Source of the DNA: Monosiga brevicollis MX1
Lineage: Eukaryota; Opisthokonta; Choanoflagellata; Craspedida; Salpingoecidae
Assembly: GCF_000002865.3 (NCBI RefSeq)
Contig: NW_001865072.1
Span: 210,655 to 274,654 of the forward strand
Direction of reading: 5' to 3'
Length of the DNA: 64,000 nt
The notes below the pieces were generated by a model. It ran no database searches. It saw only the letters and a list, made by a program, of their open reading frames with translations, and was not told the DNA's origin. Shown piece by piece: positions 1 through 12,284 of the stretch (the stretch's first letter is position 1; each line of letters starts with the position of its first letter). The position numbers and the translations under genes were made by a program.

Positions 1-4
1 CAAG

Positions 5-1639
5 ATGGCAGAGGCCCAGACCACCGCCACGCCGACCACGGCTGAGAGCAGCGCAGCCGTCCCGCCGACGGCAGCAGCAGCGCCCGAAGCGCCAAGTGCC
101 TCGGCAACCCCGCACCAGGCCCCCTGCATCATTTGCATTGGTAGGGTCTGCCACCTTGACACTGCTTTGCCTCACTCTGCAACTAGAATTGAAACCAGCT
201 GGGCGTGTGCGTGCAGGCTGACCATCAGCGCTGGGTTGCATGGTGCCTAGGCATGGCTGGCTCTGGCAAGACGTCCTTTGTGCAACGCATTCATGCGCAC
301 CTGCACCAGAAGGAGCGACCCACGTACCTCGTCAACCTCGACCCAGCCGTCTACCAGGTTCCTTTCGATCCCAACATTGATATCCGTGACACTGTCAACT
401 ACAAAGAGGTGATGAAGCAGTATGGTCTTGGGCCCAACGGCGGCATTGTGACCAGCCTCAACCTGTTTGCCACAAAGTTTGATCAGGTGAGCCAGCTACC
501 GCCCTGCCTCGAGGCTCTGCCTAGCTAGCCCTGGGTGTACTACTCCGAAGCTCTGCTAGGCCCTTGCTGACCTGACTGCTGCTCACTGTCTCATGTGTCG
601 CGCGGCGGACCAACAAAAGGTGATGGCGTTGTTGGAGCAACGCTCTCAAACACACGACTACATGATTATGGACACGCCAGGCCAAATTGAGGTCTTCACC
701 TGGTCTGCCTCGGGCCAAATCATCACCGAGACCTTGGCCTCAACCTTTCCCACCGTTGTCGCCTACGTCGTGGATACAGCACGATGCGTCAGCCCCGTCA
801 CGTTCATGTCCAACATGCTCTACGCCTGCAGCATCTGCTACAAGACCCGCCTTCCCTTTGTCCTGGTGTTCAACAAGAGTGATCTCGTCGACGCCCAATT
901 TGCCTTGGACTGGCTCAAGGACTACGAGTCTTTCAACGAAGCCATCGCCTCAGAAACCACATACATTGCCACCCTGGCTCGCTCCATGGGTCTTGTCCTC
1001 GAAGAGTTTTACACCCAACTCCGCGCCGTCGCTGTGTCCGCCTTTACTGGGGCTGGCATGGACGACTTTTTTGAAGCCGTTGATGCCGCTGTGGTCGAGT
1101 ACAATGAGGAATACAAGACCATGCTGCAAACACTGCGTCAAAAGCGGGTGCGACCTTCATCGGCCCCTGCTCGCCGGGCCCTGGCCTGGCGGACCACCTC
1201 TCCCGTCATTGACACCCCAGCATCATCTCACCACCATTACGCCCCCCCCCCCCTTCCTTTTCTTGCAACAGGTTGAAGCTGAAACAAGTGAGCGTCAAGC
1301 TCAGCTGCGCCGCCTCGCCGAGGACATGCAATCTGGTGGCCACACCATCCTCAACGCCCGGCCTCCGTTGGATCCCTCTGAAGATTCCCGCCTCGGTTTG
1401 TATCGAGGTTTAGATACGCGCTCCGTGTCGGGATGTTCATCCAACACCCGTTGTATCTCTTGCCGCCCCCGCTTCGCCTCATTTGGCCCCGCTTTTCTTC
1501 GTGCCTGGCTGTGGGCCTTTGTATAGAGGAGGAATCGGGCCGCATCATGGCCTCGTTCCTGCGCTCTCAGCAGTTGCCCCATGACGATTTGGACGACGAC
1601 GAGGAGGACGACGACGATCGTCACCACCGCCACAGATAA
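5..1639 (+). CDS. GPN1: GPN-loop GTPase 1 (GPN1/XAB1/Npa3)
   Basis: GPN1 is a cytoplasmic GTPase that, with GPN2 and GPN3, assembles RNA polymerase II and escorts it into the nucleus. Exons are 5-140, 251-486, 620-1147, 1272-1395 and 1527-1639; the phases close. Seen in order: an Ala/Pro-rich leader; the P-loop GMAGSGKT, whose first Gly is split by intron 1; the family-defining Gly-Pro-Asn loop (GPNGG, about residue 110); switch [17 protein letters not shown]; the guanine-specificity motif NKSD; and an SAFTGAG G5-like motif. After the GTPase domain come a charged helix and a very acidic tail (DDEEDDDD) ending in His/Arg. Animal GPN1 also has an acidic C-terminal tail. The start is the first ATG in the window, so an upstream extension cannot be excluded. 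The next gene is convergent, 0.6 kb away. Confidence 0.95.
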
Positions 1640-2221
1640 GAGCCGAAGTACCGATGTCTTGCGTGGTTGTCATCACCAGCGGCACCACAGGTGCTTTTTG
1701 AGGGAATGGTGATGTAAAACAATGTTGGAGCAAGGGCCTGCGGCCCGCAAATAGACAGTGAATTGCGCCTCGGTACCTGCCGTCCAGGGCTGCACTGCGG
1801 CACAAAAGTCTGCCTTTTGGCCACACTGACTCGCCACTAGCACCAATTGACGTAGTGTGTCTTTTTTTCAGAGCATCATCCCGACTCTTATCATGCACCA
1901 TGTCACGTCAACTCAAGACCCTAGATTGACTTTTAGTGTACATGTAACATGAACCCGACAGACAGCCAACCCACGTATGACACAGGCGGCTTACATGCTG
2001 GCTATGTGCTGCCAAAGCTTTCCCTCTAGCTCCAACGGGCGGACAACCATGCAGATCAAACACAATCCAGGGAAATCCAGTCGGACACGAGGATGACGGC
2101 CGTATCGGAGCAGACCAGTAGACATGAACAGAAATTAATCGCCTGTTGACTACCCAATCTAGCCCGCTCGAAGTGAGAAGGGCCGGGAATGAGAAATCAC
2201 GCCAAGATGCGGCGGTTGCTT
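1640..2221. other. Tail-to-tail intergenic interval
   Basis: This 582 bp stretch lies between the stop codons of GPN1 and the converging coiled-coil gene. I see no coding exon, RNA gene or dinucleotide tract. It should hold both 3' UTRs. Confidence 0.6.
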
Positions 2222-4635
2222 CTAAACCAAGACACCATCGGTAGCCAGGCTGCTCGGCGTGGTCAAGGGGGACTTGCGACGCCCGCTCCGACGCACGTGG
2301 GAAAGAATGTTGCCACGGTAGCTCTTGGGCACACCATGCTCATGTAGGACCTCGTCCAGGCGCGACGAATCATTCATGGCGGCGTGCGAGCTCTGTGGTA
2401 AGCAACAAGTGCAAGTGAATTTGCGTGAAGCAGGGAACGACTGCGGACTCTCCCGGTGCTTTGCACTGAAACGCGCCCTGATTGACCTTCCAAACTAAAA
2501 AAAAAAAAAGGCTAACGTACGCGAAAAGATGACGTGGCCGAGACGCGGTCGGGTGTTCGGTCACTCAAAAGCATCGACTGTTTTTGTTGCAGAAGCGAGG
2601 TCTGCGACCCCATGGAGAACATCTGCTCGGAAAAAGCCGAGCGCACTGACGCACGACGAAGGCCAAAGGGCTCCGTGGTCAATAGGGCTGCCTTGGCCGC
2701 GTCCGATCCATGCGCTGAAAAAGAGAAGCGTGGTCCAGATGTGGGAGATGTTGGTGAAACAAGGTCATCCTCCAAGCTAGATTCAAGCACGCGCTGGTTT
2801 TGCTCTGCCTCGCTTGCAGACTGCCCCTCGCCGAGTGCCTCCTTGGCACCTTCCGGCTCGCTTGTTTTCTCCTGGGCCTTTGTGGACTGGCGAGCAGGCG
2901 CTGCGGCTCGTAGCACGGAAAGCTCGTCGTTGGCACGACGCAGCTCGCGCGTCAGAGCCTCCACCTGTTGGTCGCGCTCATCACAAATACTTTGCAGCTT
3001 GGCCGTCAGGGACTTTTCAGCGGCCAATGCACGCCCCAGCTCGGTCTGCCCAGTGCGCGCGTGGCGCATGCTACGATTTTCGTGACGCAAAGATACAATC
3101 TCTGCCTGCAACCGTGCACGCGACATGAGCAGCAGCTGCTGAATTTCACGATCAAGCAGCTCATTGATCTAGCCAGGAAAGGTGGTTGAAAAATGAATCG
3201 TCCCATCAAGAATTCAAAGTGAGCAAAGCATTCGTTGGAAGGGCTGGCTAACGTGGGCAAGAAGACCATGGACGCGCAGAAAAGAGACCAACGAACGACA
3301 AGGCAAAGACGCGCGTGGACGCACCTGGAGCGGAGTGGCACCCACTGCCCAGGCCCGGGCCAGGCGGTGGGTGACTGCTGCCACCTGACTCGGCTCGATG
3401 CGAGTTCGTGCCCGTCCTTCAGTGATGGGAATCGTGTCCTCGTAGGCCTGCTTCTCGATCTGGAAAGTGCTAAGCGTGGCCGCGCGAAAACTGCCTGTCT
3501 GGCTAGAAGGTAAACCGCTCATGCTTGTCCCCACGCGTAGCGGGGAAGTTGTATGCACGGGTGAGGAAGCAGCCACCGCCGCTGCCGCCGCCATGTCCAA
3601 CCGTCCAGACGGCCGACGCTGCGCAACGACCGGGTGGTGCGCGTGAGGGCTGAGACAACATGATGGCGTGGGTGGGCCTGAAGCAAGTAGCCTACCGAGG
3701 CGGGAAGAACCATAAGCAAGGTCTCGATGTCTTGCTCCAACAGCTGTTGCACCTGCAGTGCCACGGAACACACACACACACACACACGAGTGGGCCGTGA
3801 GTTTGCGTCTGCAGGGGAGCGTGTGGTTCAAGCCGCTGGCGAGGGCGAGTGTCACAGGCCACATACCTCCTCACCGTGCCGCTCAATGTCACTTTCGTCA
3901 ATGTTGTTCTGAAGCGCAAGTGAGAAGGGTCAAGTTTGGCGACCCAGCGTGAGCAACTGAGCAGAACACATTGACAGCTCGCAGGAAAGACACCCAGCCA
4001 CATGGTCGCACCTGGTGCAATTTGGACATGATGTCGTCAATGACACGGCGCTGCGTTGAATCAAGGTCTTCTGGACGAAAGTGCCGCGAGACCACGCCCA
4101 GTTTTTGGAGCCAGTGAAGCCCGCGACTGGTGGAGAGGGTAACATCGGTTGTATCCCACTCAAAGGCCGCAGCTGCCCAGTCCCCCAGGCCCAGGTCATC
4201 CGAGTTGTTGGAGAGCGACGGCAAGAAGCCATCGGCCATGGCTTGGTCCTGAATATCCACATCATCGGCGAAATGGATGTGGCGGGACGAGCCTTTATTG
4301 GAAGTACCTTTGCGGGTGGCCTTGCTTAGCTGCCGCACCTGGGGCGGCAGCTGTGATGGCTGCTCGTGGTGCTGCACTTGATGCTGGTGTTGTTGTTGCT
4401 CGCGGGAGGTGCCAGCCATGCGCGGTGCGCGACGCAGGGTAAACAAGCCACGGCGCTTGTGTGGCTGCCTGCGCATTAGCAGATACAGCACGGGTGGTGT
4501 TGAGCGGGGACAAACAAGAAAGCAAGACATCTGCCATTTGAACGAAGGAACAAACACATACGAGGAGGAGATGGTGGGCCCGCTGGAGGTGGAGCCAGCG
4601 GCCGCAGCCGCGGCTCGCTTTTCCTTACGGCCCAT
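2222..4635 (-). CDS. Unrecognised coiled-coil protein
   Basis: I do not recognise the family. Exons on the minus strand: 4562-4635, 4012-4468, 3867-3908, 3696-3752, 3325-3618, 2521-3168 and 2222-2392; the phases close and predict 580 residues. Seen: an N-terminal basic, Ala-rich segment (MGRKEKRAAAAAAG); a Gln/His-rich stretch; an acidic patch followed by LHWLQKLGVVSRHF and PEDLDSTQRRVIDDIMSKL; two short helical exons ending in VQQLLEQDIETLLMVLPAS; a Ser-rich linker; and a long heptad-like coiled coil around residues 330-420 starting INELLDREIQQLL. The C-terminus is Ser/Arg-rich (RRSGRRKSPLTTPSS). A further 5' exon is possible because an in-frame reading continues upstream behind a good acceptor near 4675. 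It is likely a structural or scaffold protein; no catalytic motif is visible. Confidence 0.75.
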
Positions 4636-5486
4636 GCTTTTCTGAAACAGTTCGGCTTGGGCGCGCCGTCGCCTGCAAAGCAGACGAGCGAGTGGAGTTG
4701 GACTAGGGCAAGCAAAACGAGTGGGGAGGCAGGATGAAAGCCCAGTTGGAGATGCAGACCCGAGAGAAGTGGCAGGGGCCCAGACGCGGCGAATGGGTGG
4801 GACGTGTGGCTCACGCCCGGCCAGATGCGTAAGCTGACGCACAAAAGTTGCCAGGACCCTCAGGGAAAGAGATCGAGATGATGGTCGAGAGTCGGGTGTT
4901 GTAGGGGCGCATGAAAAGGGCCAATGCAGAAGCGCATCACCACAAGAGCAAGGGCAGTTCCTGTTTGTAGCTCGTGCTGAATTCCCCCTACATCCGCAGT
5001 TCATCGTGCCAACCGGACGACCAATTCTCGGCGGACACTCTCTAATTTGCATGCAAGCAAGCTGACTTGGTCAGGTCAAGCTGTTCGGTTTTGCTGTTGT
5101 GAAGAGGTGTTTGCTTGGCTACTCTGAGTTTCCGCGTATTTTTCGGATGTTTTTTGCTGATTTAAGGAGGATCAACGCGATCTTTAAAGTTATTGTAGAA
5201 CTCTGACATTTTATATAACAATCACTGCCTTTGCTTCCATCAACTTGTTGCAGCTAATTTGGAGGTTGTTGTGGTACTGCTGCTGTGGGCGGGAGCGATT
5301 GGTGTCGACAGCGTGCAGACGGCGACGCGTGGCCGGCCCATGGCCGAGATATTATATCAGGTGGCAGAGGCTGGCTCGGGCGCAATGGCGATGGTCTTCG
5401 ACACCGCTGCTGCAATCGTGCCGTTTGCCCTCGCGTGTGTCTAGAGGAGAAGCTCTTTTCCCGGACCGCCTTGGCCATTGGGCAAC
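4636..5486. promoter_or_regulatory. Head-to-head promoter interval without a GA tract
   Basis: This 850 bp interval lies between the starts of the coiled-coil gene (-) and the two-pore channel (+). It includes an AT-richer patch at about 5080-5240. It is the only head-to-head interval in the window without a (GA/CT)n tract. No TATA box or other element could be assigned with confidence. Confidence 0.4.
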
Positions 5487-8400
5487 ATGCGGCTGTGGGA
5501 CAACCGGACCCGGGTGGCACCCAATGGCGGGGCCACCAGCGATGTGGTGCAAGGCGAAGCCACGTCAGGGCAGGTGCCCCAGCGCACCCTGCAACGGCCG
5601 CTCGAGGATCTTGTGGATGACCCTCTCAACAAACTGCACGTCTCCCAGACCCCTGTGCACATTGCGCTCGCCTACAACTACGTTCTCGATGCCATGGATG
5701 GGCGGTACGTGCGTTCGGCAACCACGACGTGGTACAATGGCTGCAGCCGCTATGCGGCAGCTGTTGTTTCGCAGCACCTCTTCCCTGATGCCCCGACGCT
5801 TAAAGCAATCATGATGCCGGTTTGCCATGCTTGGATGGTGCTCGCGCCTTTTCCTCAGGTTGGCCAACGGGCGCGGCAACCTCTACTTTGCGAACCAAGC
5901 CAAGCAGCTGTGCTTTTTGCTACACAGCCATGAGATGTGGACGCACATGATTTATTTGGTGGCTTTTGTCCATGCTTTCCTCGCGTTCTGGGAACCCCCC
6001 ACCTGGGGTCATGCATCTGCCGTCTGCTATGCGCTCGAGTTTCTCTGTCTGGCGGTAGGTGGTCAACTTTCGCTGTGATGCTCTCTCAGCACCTGTTTGT
6101 TGCCCCTTTGCCTCTCCTGTCCAACTTGACCACATCCGTACTTGCCAGCCGCTCCAGCCTACCATTCCCCACATGCAAATGGGCCCATGCTTGACAAACA
6201 CTCTCATGCCATTGTACAAAACATCCTCTTGCTCTGCAGGTTTACAGTATCGATATTTATCTCAAGATGGTGTATATGGGAGCGCGCGTCTACGTCTCCA
6301 AAAAATGGCATCGGTCTGTTTGCTACCCTCCCCCTCAAACCACTGTCGAAAACGGCACAGTGACATGCTTTTATGAAAGCGTTTACACCTCTCCTCCCTC
6401 TACGGCACCCCTCTCTCTATCCTACTGGTTAATTGCCTGCCCCATGTAACCCGTTGCTGCACCCGCATGACCCGATGCCTCACTTCCATAGTGTTCAAAT
6501 TACACTGGTCACCCTGTTCATACTCGACTGGCTCATAGCCGTGGCCGGCGCTGGCTTTCCACGATGGTCTCGATGCTTACGGCCAGCCATTTTAATTTGT
6601 CGTCATCGAGACATTCGACGTATCTTTTCCATCGTCACGGCCATGCTTCCGCGCTTGGGGCGACTCTTTCTTCTGCTTCTTGGGTTCATCCTCGTCTTTG
6701 CCGTCCTGGGCGTGACTCTCTTTGCGGCTGACTACCAAGACCTCGACGAAGACAATCCCGAGGAGGATGTGCTTGAAGGCGCTTTTGACAACGTGCTCGT
6801 GGCGAGCCTTCGCATGTTCGTCCTGTTCACCACCGAGAACTTTCCCATGATTACGCTGCCCGCCTGGAAAGACTCAAAAGCCAGCTTCGTCTACTTTTTT
6901 ATCTTTGTCTATGCCGGAGTCGTCTTTTTGACTTCCATCATCTTAGCCCTGGTACGACCTCAATGTACACACCACCTGCGCCGTGCTGCCAGCATGAAGC
7001 AACACCCGCGGGTGGCTGACGCCGAGGCCTGCGGTGTGTAATGTGCGTTGTGTCGCCATAGATTGTCAGCTTTTACCTCGAGTATGCCGAAGAACAAGTA
7101 CGCCAAGAGCGCAAGAAAGAATGGAAGGGTGCGTGCGCCGCCCTCCAACCGTTCCCAGAATGTCGCAAACTGGCCAAGACGCAGCGCAAGCCTTTTAACG
7201 CGTGCTAACAAACGCTACCAACCATACTTCCTTTGGGCGATTTGACAGGTCTCATGAAAGCTTTTCAGCTGCTTGACACCCATGGCCGTGGTTGGTTGTC
7301 CTTTGCTCAGTTCTCCACCTTTATGAAGGTCCTTCGACCCAAAGCGGAACGCCCAGAAATGCGCTTCTACTTTGAGCTACTTGATCGTGATGGAAATCGA
7401 AAGGTCCGACTCTGCCCGAGCTTGTGAACGACTGTCGCCGCCGGGCATGCAAAACTGCGCTCCGCACCTCGCACCTCACGCACACCTGCCCTTCGCCGCT
7501 GATCATCACCAGATTGACCCCTTTGACTTTATGGATTTGCGAGAGATTTTACAACTCACCGTCACGAAGCTGGAAGACAACGAGCATCAAACCGACTGGT
7601 TTGACCACCACCTTCGCTGGCTACGGCCCGCTGCTGACTGGTGCGACTGACGTCGCGCAAGCCTGGTTGCTTGTCATTTCAAGTCGCTTATGCATGCTTT
7701 GTATTTGCTCCGTGCCAACTGTTGCATTGCTGCTCAGGCTAGTCAACCATGAATGGCGCCATTTTGGGCAAATGACCCTCACGCTGAGCAATTCACTGCT
7801 GACCTGCATCCTTTGGCGTGGCATGTCACCACACCTTGTAAGCGTCCTCCACGCCGTCCACTTGGGTCTGGCCTCCATCCTTTTCGCTGACGTGCTGTTC
7901 GAGGTACAGAAGCCGCCCGTTCCGTTGCTATAACGATGGTGTGCTTGTTATTATTAGTTGTAGGCTTTTTTATTTTATTTTTTTTTTGGCTTTTTTTTTT
8001 ACATAACTGAGCATCCATTTCGCTCTGGCCACAGATTGTGTCTGAAGGATGGAAAGACTTTACGCGTCGCTTCTACAAGGCCATGGATTTGAGTTGTTGC
8101 ATTGCAGCTTGGGTCCTCTTGTTAGCGGCCAACCTGCGGGTCCATGAAGCCAATCTCCTGGCCGTTGTGGCAAACGTTTTGCTGTTTCTTCGCCTTACCT
8201 GGCTCTCCTCTGACGCTCGCTTTGGTCTCTTGCTACTCTACTGGGTCTCCGGTGTGATCTTTCACTTGGTGAGTGCAAGGCTGTGTGGTCCGTTTTCATA
8301 GCATTGAAATGTTTTCCATGGCTCATGAGGGCCTGCATGCCGCTTGTGCACAACTTGTGCGCTTGCCCCACGAGCAGAGCTTGTTGATGATGGTTGTCAT

Positions 8401-10389
8401 GTACTTCTTTGGCGTGATCGGTGTGGAAATCTTTCACGATTACGCCAATACAGGTCCGTTGTCAGCCTGCGCTTGGTACACTTGTGACAAAGTCAACGCC
8501 ATCGTTGCGCCTGCCTTCTTTTCAACGCTTGAATACGAGGATCCCTCATTCCACCAACTCCTCCAGCTGACCAGGATGACATGTACTATGACGTCTTTGG
8601 ATGTGAAACGGGCTTCAAAACGCTGGGCTGCGCACTGTTTGCGCTTTTCCAAACCCTAACGGGCAGGTTCGACAGTCTAGGCCGCTGCCTTTCTCCCAGG
8701 CCAAGCCGTTGCGGCAACTTGACGCGCTCATCCTATCCATGCTTCTGTGCTTGCTTCTCTCTTCAGTAACTGGCACGATGCCATGAACTCGGTCATTGAG
8801 CTCGTGGGCTGGCGGGCCGCAGTCTTCTTCGTGGTCTTTTATGTCTTTGTCAACATGATTCTGATGGATTTGCTTGTGGTATGCTACTTGGCCTGCATCG
8901 GCGTCTCATTGCTGTTTTTGTTTTGTTTTTGTTCTTGTGTTTTTGTGTCGCGGGAACCGCTTCTTACGTGTTGCTTGCCAATTCCTGGGTTGGCTCTTTG
9001 GGGCATCTGCATTTCTCCCTGTAGGCCGTCACGATTGAAATGTTCATTGGCTTCCGCAGCCGCTATCAGGGGCTGACTGTGGATGATCTGCACAAGGCGT
9101 TTGTGGTCATTCCTGATGCCCCGCCACCACCGCCAGTTGACGAACCGGGCATGAATGGTGACATGCTTTCGCGCGCCGTCTCTAGCGCTGTACGTTTCCT
9201 CAGACCCGCCAAGACTGTGCGACGGGCTACCCGCCTTTGTTGCCAACAAGCCCCTAACTTTTGCGCCGCTTTACCTGTGTGCCACAGGCTGACACGCCAG
9301 AAACCATGGGGAATCTTTCCAAAGAGGCGCAGGAGCTGATTCAGCGTGCCAGCAAGCAGGTGGAGGCACATTACGCGGAAAGCCACCGCCGCCTATCGCA
9401 TGTTTCGCGCGGGTCGCGCCGTTTCTCAACCAAAAGCCGCGTGAGCATTCAGAGCCGCAGCAACGGCAGCAACATAACAAGTGAAGAGCTGCCTGATGAA
9501 CCTTCCATTGCATGGAGAACCGATGCCGACCCTTCGACAACAAGAGGGGCACAAGTCGGTGAGGTGGAGGAAACTATGCCCAGCACGTCAGAACCAGGGC
9601 CCTCACCCCTGACCCCACGAGCCCTGCCAGTCCCATCTGGCTCAGCAGTGCGCCGTAATCGCAAGCCTAGTGAGAACGACGTGCTGCCCGCGCGCAACGA
9701 CAGCCCTAATTTGAGGGAGCCCATTGTCAACAACAGCCCGGTTCCAGGTCACCCAACCACACGGCGCCCCCAGCGTTCGACCTCCTTTTCTCTTGTTTTG
9801 CAGCAGGATCGGCGCCGGAGTAGTTTTTCCGGCACGGGACAACTGGCGGAGACTTTGCGCCGCGCACGGCACTCAGCTCAGGCAGAGTTGGAGCACATAC
9901 CCGCCTCCACTGCATCCACTCTGTCGAAGCGAGAAACACGTCGCACTCCCGATGGGTAAGCCTATGTCGACGCACGTGCCCAGCGCATGCCTGCATCACT
10001 CTCACTGCACGACTTGACACCTGCAGTGGCCAAATCGAGATTATGGCATGCAAGGACACGGGCATTATTCGACGAGAGCTGGCCCAACGCGGTTCTGATG
10101 GACTTTTGCATCGCTCAGGGCTGTTGGGGCGTGACCTTGCCGAAGTTACCCGACAGGCCACTGTGCACTTTGACCATTCAGACATTGAGATTTACGAAGA
10201 GTCAGACGCTGATGTTGACGAAGATGACAATGACGTGGTGGTGTATCGCATTCATCGTCGTCGTGGTCCGTGGCGGCGAGAGCTTGGCGGGCACGAAGAT
10301 GGTTCGTCTTCCGTTTTCTGGCCGTGTTGCGCGCCAAATTGGTTTGGATGAAACTGAGCGTCATCAACTCATGCTCGCTTCTTCCCTCT

Positions 10390-10447
<58 letters not shown>

Positions 10448-11833
10448 GCACTTGTCTTTTTAACGCAGCCTTGACGGTCATGGACACTAACGATGTGGCC
10501 AAGCTGCAGAAGCTGGCCCACTTTGATCTCGTTGGAATGCACAAGCTGAAAGCTACGGTAGGTTTGCTTGCTGCATCAGACAAAGCCAAGTAGCCGTGAT
10601 AGGCTATCGACATGTGGCCGGCGTTCTTTTGTGCCTCCCATACCAAAGCTTGACTCCCACTATGGGGCACTTTGTGTTGCCGCACTGCGTTTTCACCTTT
10701 TTGCCACCCATAAACCGTTGGCACGCGCTGTCTCCCATAGCTACGTCATGATTACAATCGCGAACATGCCCTTCAACGCCTCTTCCAGCCAAGTCGGCAG
10801 GAGCAAGAGTCTGCACGCGCGCTGAGCAAGATCTCTCCCATCCTGAACTGGTGGATGATTTCGCAGCTTATACGCGAGCATGAGGCAGCAGATGAGGGAG
10901 ACGGCACATCGACCCTGAACCGAAGCACGGCCAAGAGCCCAACACAAGAGACCGATTTGGACGAGGTTGCGCGAGATAGTCAACCGAGCTCCCTTCACAG
11001 CAATTCCAATCGCCCACGTCTGCGGTCTGTTTTTCTCATTCTTATCTTATCTTGCTCAATCAGTGGTTGCAAAAAGTGCCTACGCTCATCCAACCCCTTG
11101 CACGTTCACAGAGACAACACTTCAACCATGACGCTGCACATGATGCGAGAGAATGTGCGAGTACGCGGCCCCGAGCATGCGGTAAGACCTCTCGCCGTGG
11201 CACTGCTCAGTCACTTTTCTGTTATGTTTGATGCTTGGGCTTTGCCAAAGCAGATAGCTTGACGTACACATGTGCGCGGGCATGCTGACGCCGCATTGCT
11301 TGCTCGGTCCTGATTTGTGCCAGGAGGAAATTGTGACCGTCGGCGGTGGAGGTGGCATGGTAGAGGTGGCGACAACGGAGCGGCCCGACGTGATTGACGA
11401 GCACGTGGGCCCGATGCGTCGGATTCCCGTTCAGATGAGCTCACCACTGCACATGGAGCTGTTGACCGAGTCATCGGACGAAGCGCCTGAATCTGATCTT
11501 GAGAGATCAAGTGAGCATTTGACACGCCGAATCACACGCAAGCGTACCGTGAATAAACACGGCTTGCGACCCCCTGGACGCGCCCTATCCCGCTCGCTGA
11601 GCGAGCGAAGGCGAATTCTACTCAAAGCTGCGGCACACCATCACATGCACCATGCAATGCCGAAAGAAGTGGGACGTCGACCCGCATCAGCGGCGAGTGG
11701 GCGCCCGGGTACTTTATTGCACCCCCTCGAGCGGCGCCGCTCCCGTTCGGCAGACCTGGTGCCATCTGCCTCGCTCCCCCTTCCGCGAGGCCGAGGGAGT
11801 GGATCATCAGGAAAAAAACATGGTACTATGTGA
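5487..11833 (+). CDS. Two-pore cation channel (TPC family) with EF-hand linker and long C-terminal tail
   Basis: TPCs are endolysosomal or vacuolar two-repeat cation channels gated by PI(3,5)P2, NAADP-binding partners, voltage or Ca2+. Nineteen exons: 5487-5704, 5859-6054, 6240-6313, 6492-6951, 7062-7128, 7249-7403, 7513-7640, 7738-7903, 8035-8268, about 8292-8453, 8567-8666, 8767-8878, 9025-9189, 9288-9955, 10027-10301, 10469-10557, 10741-11024, 11064-11181, 11324-11833. Repeat I has an Arg-bearing S4 (RPAILICRHRDIRRIF) and pore TTENFPMITLP, aligning with animal TTANFPDVMMP. The linker aligns with the TPC EF-hand region; its second loop DRDGNRKIDPFDF is intact. Repeat II has few S4 charges (LRLTWLSSDARF) and pore LTGSNWHDAMN. 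About 650 residues follow S6, Ser/Arg-rich with an acidic run, of unknown function. The 8268/8292 junction does not keep phase as drawn, so an exon edge there is wrong or unusual. Confidence 0.88.
10381..10446. repeat. (CT)n microsatellite inside a TPC intron
   Basis: An almost pure CT tract of about 65 bp lies in intron 10302-10468. It ends about 20 bp before the acceptor at 10468, so it forms the polypyrimidine tract of that intron. Confidence 0.9.
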
Positions 11834-12284
11834 CGAGTTGCCGACTTGCACAGGACCGTGTGCTTCTCTCGACTCCTGCCGTTCTTCCCGTGTGAGATAC
11901 TCTTCTTGCGTCCCAGTGTGCCCTGTGTGTGTCACTCCTATGCCGAATATGATAGATGCCGAGTCGCGACTTGCGCTGCGCGCTCTTTGACTTTTTTTAC
12001 CGACAATAGCCCGGCGCGGCAGATCAGCTTTGGAAACGTGGCCACAGTGATCTAGAGGATGTTGTGCATAATTATATTAGCCCAAAAAAAAAAACAAATG
12101 ATGGTGTTGGTGGTCCCGTCGTCGTGGATGGGCCCTCTTGAGGATCAACACGCAACAGTGCGAACGAAAGTACGAGAATTCGGCTTCTCGAGTGTGAAAT
12201 CCGCAAGGCAGGACAACTCTGAAAATGATTACACAAATGAAAGACACTGTGCCCGATTGTGTTTGTCGTTTTAATGGTGATCGA
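11834..12284. other. Tail-to-tail intergenic interval
   Basis: This 451 bp stretch lies between the stops of the TPC and amine oxidase genes. It has a short A-run near 12083. I see no gene or dinucleotide repeat. Confidence 0.6.
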
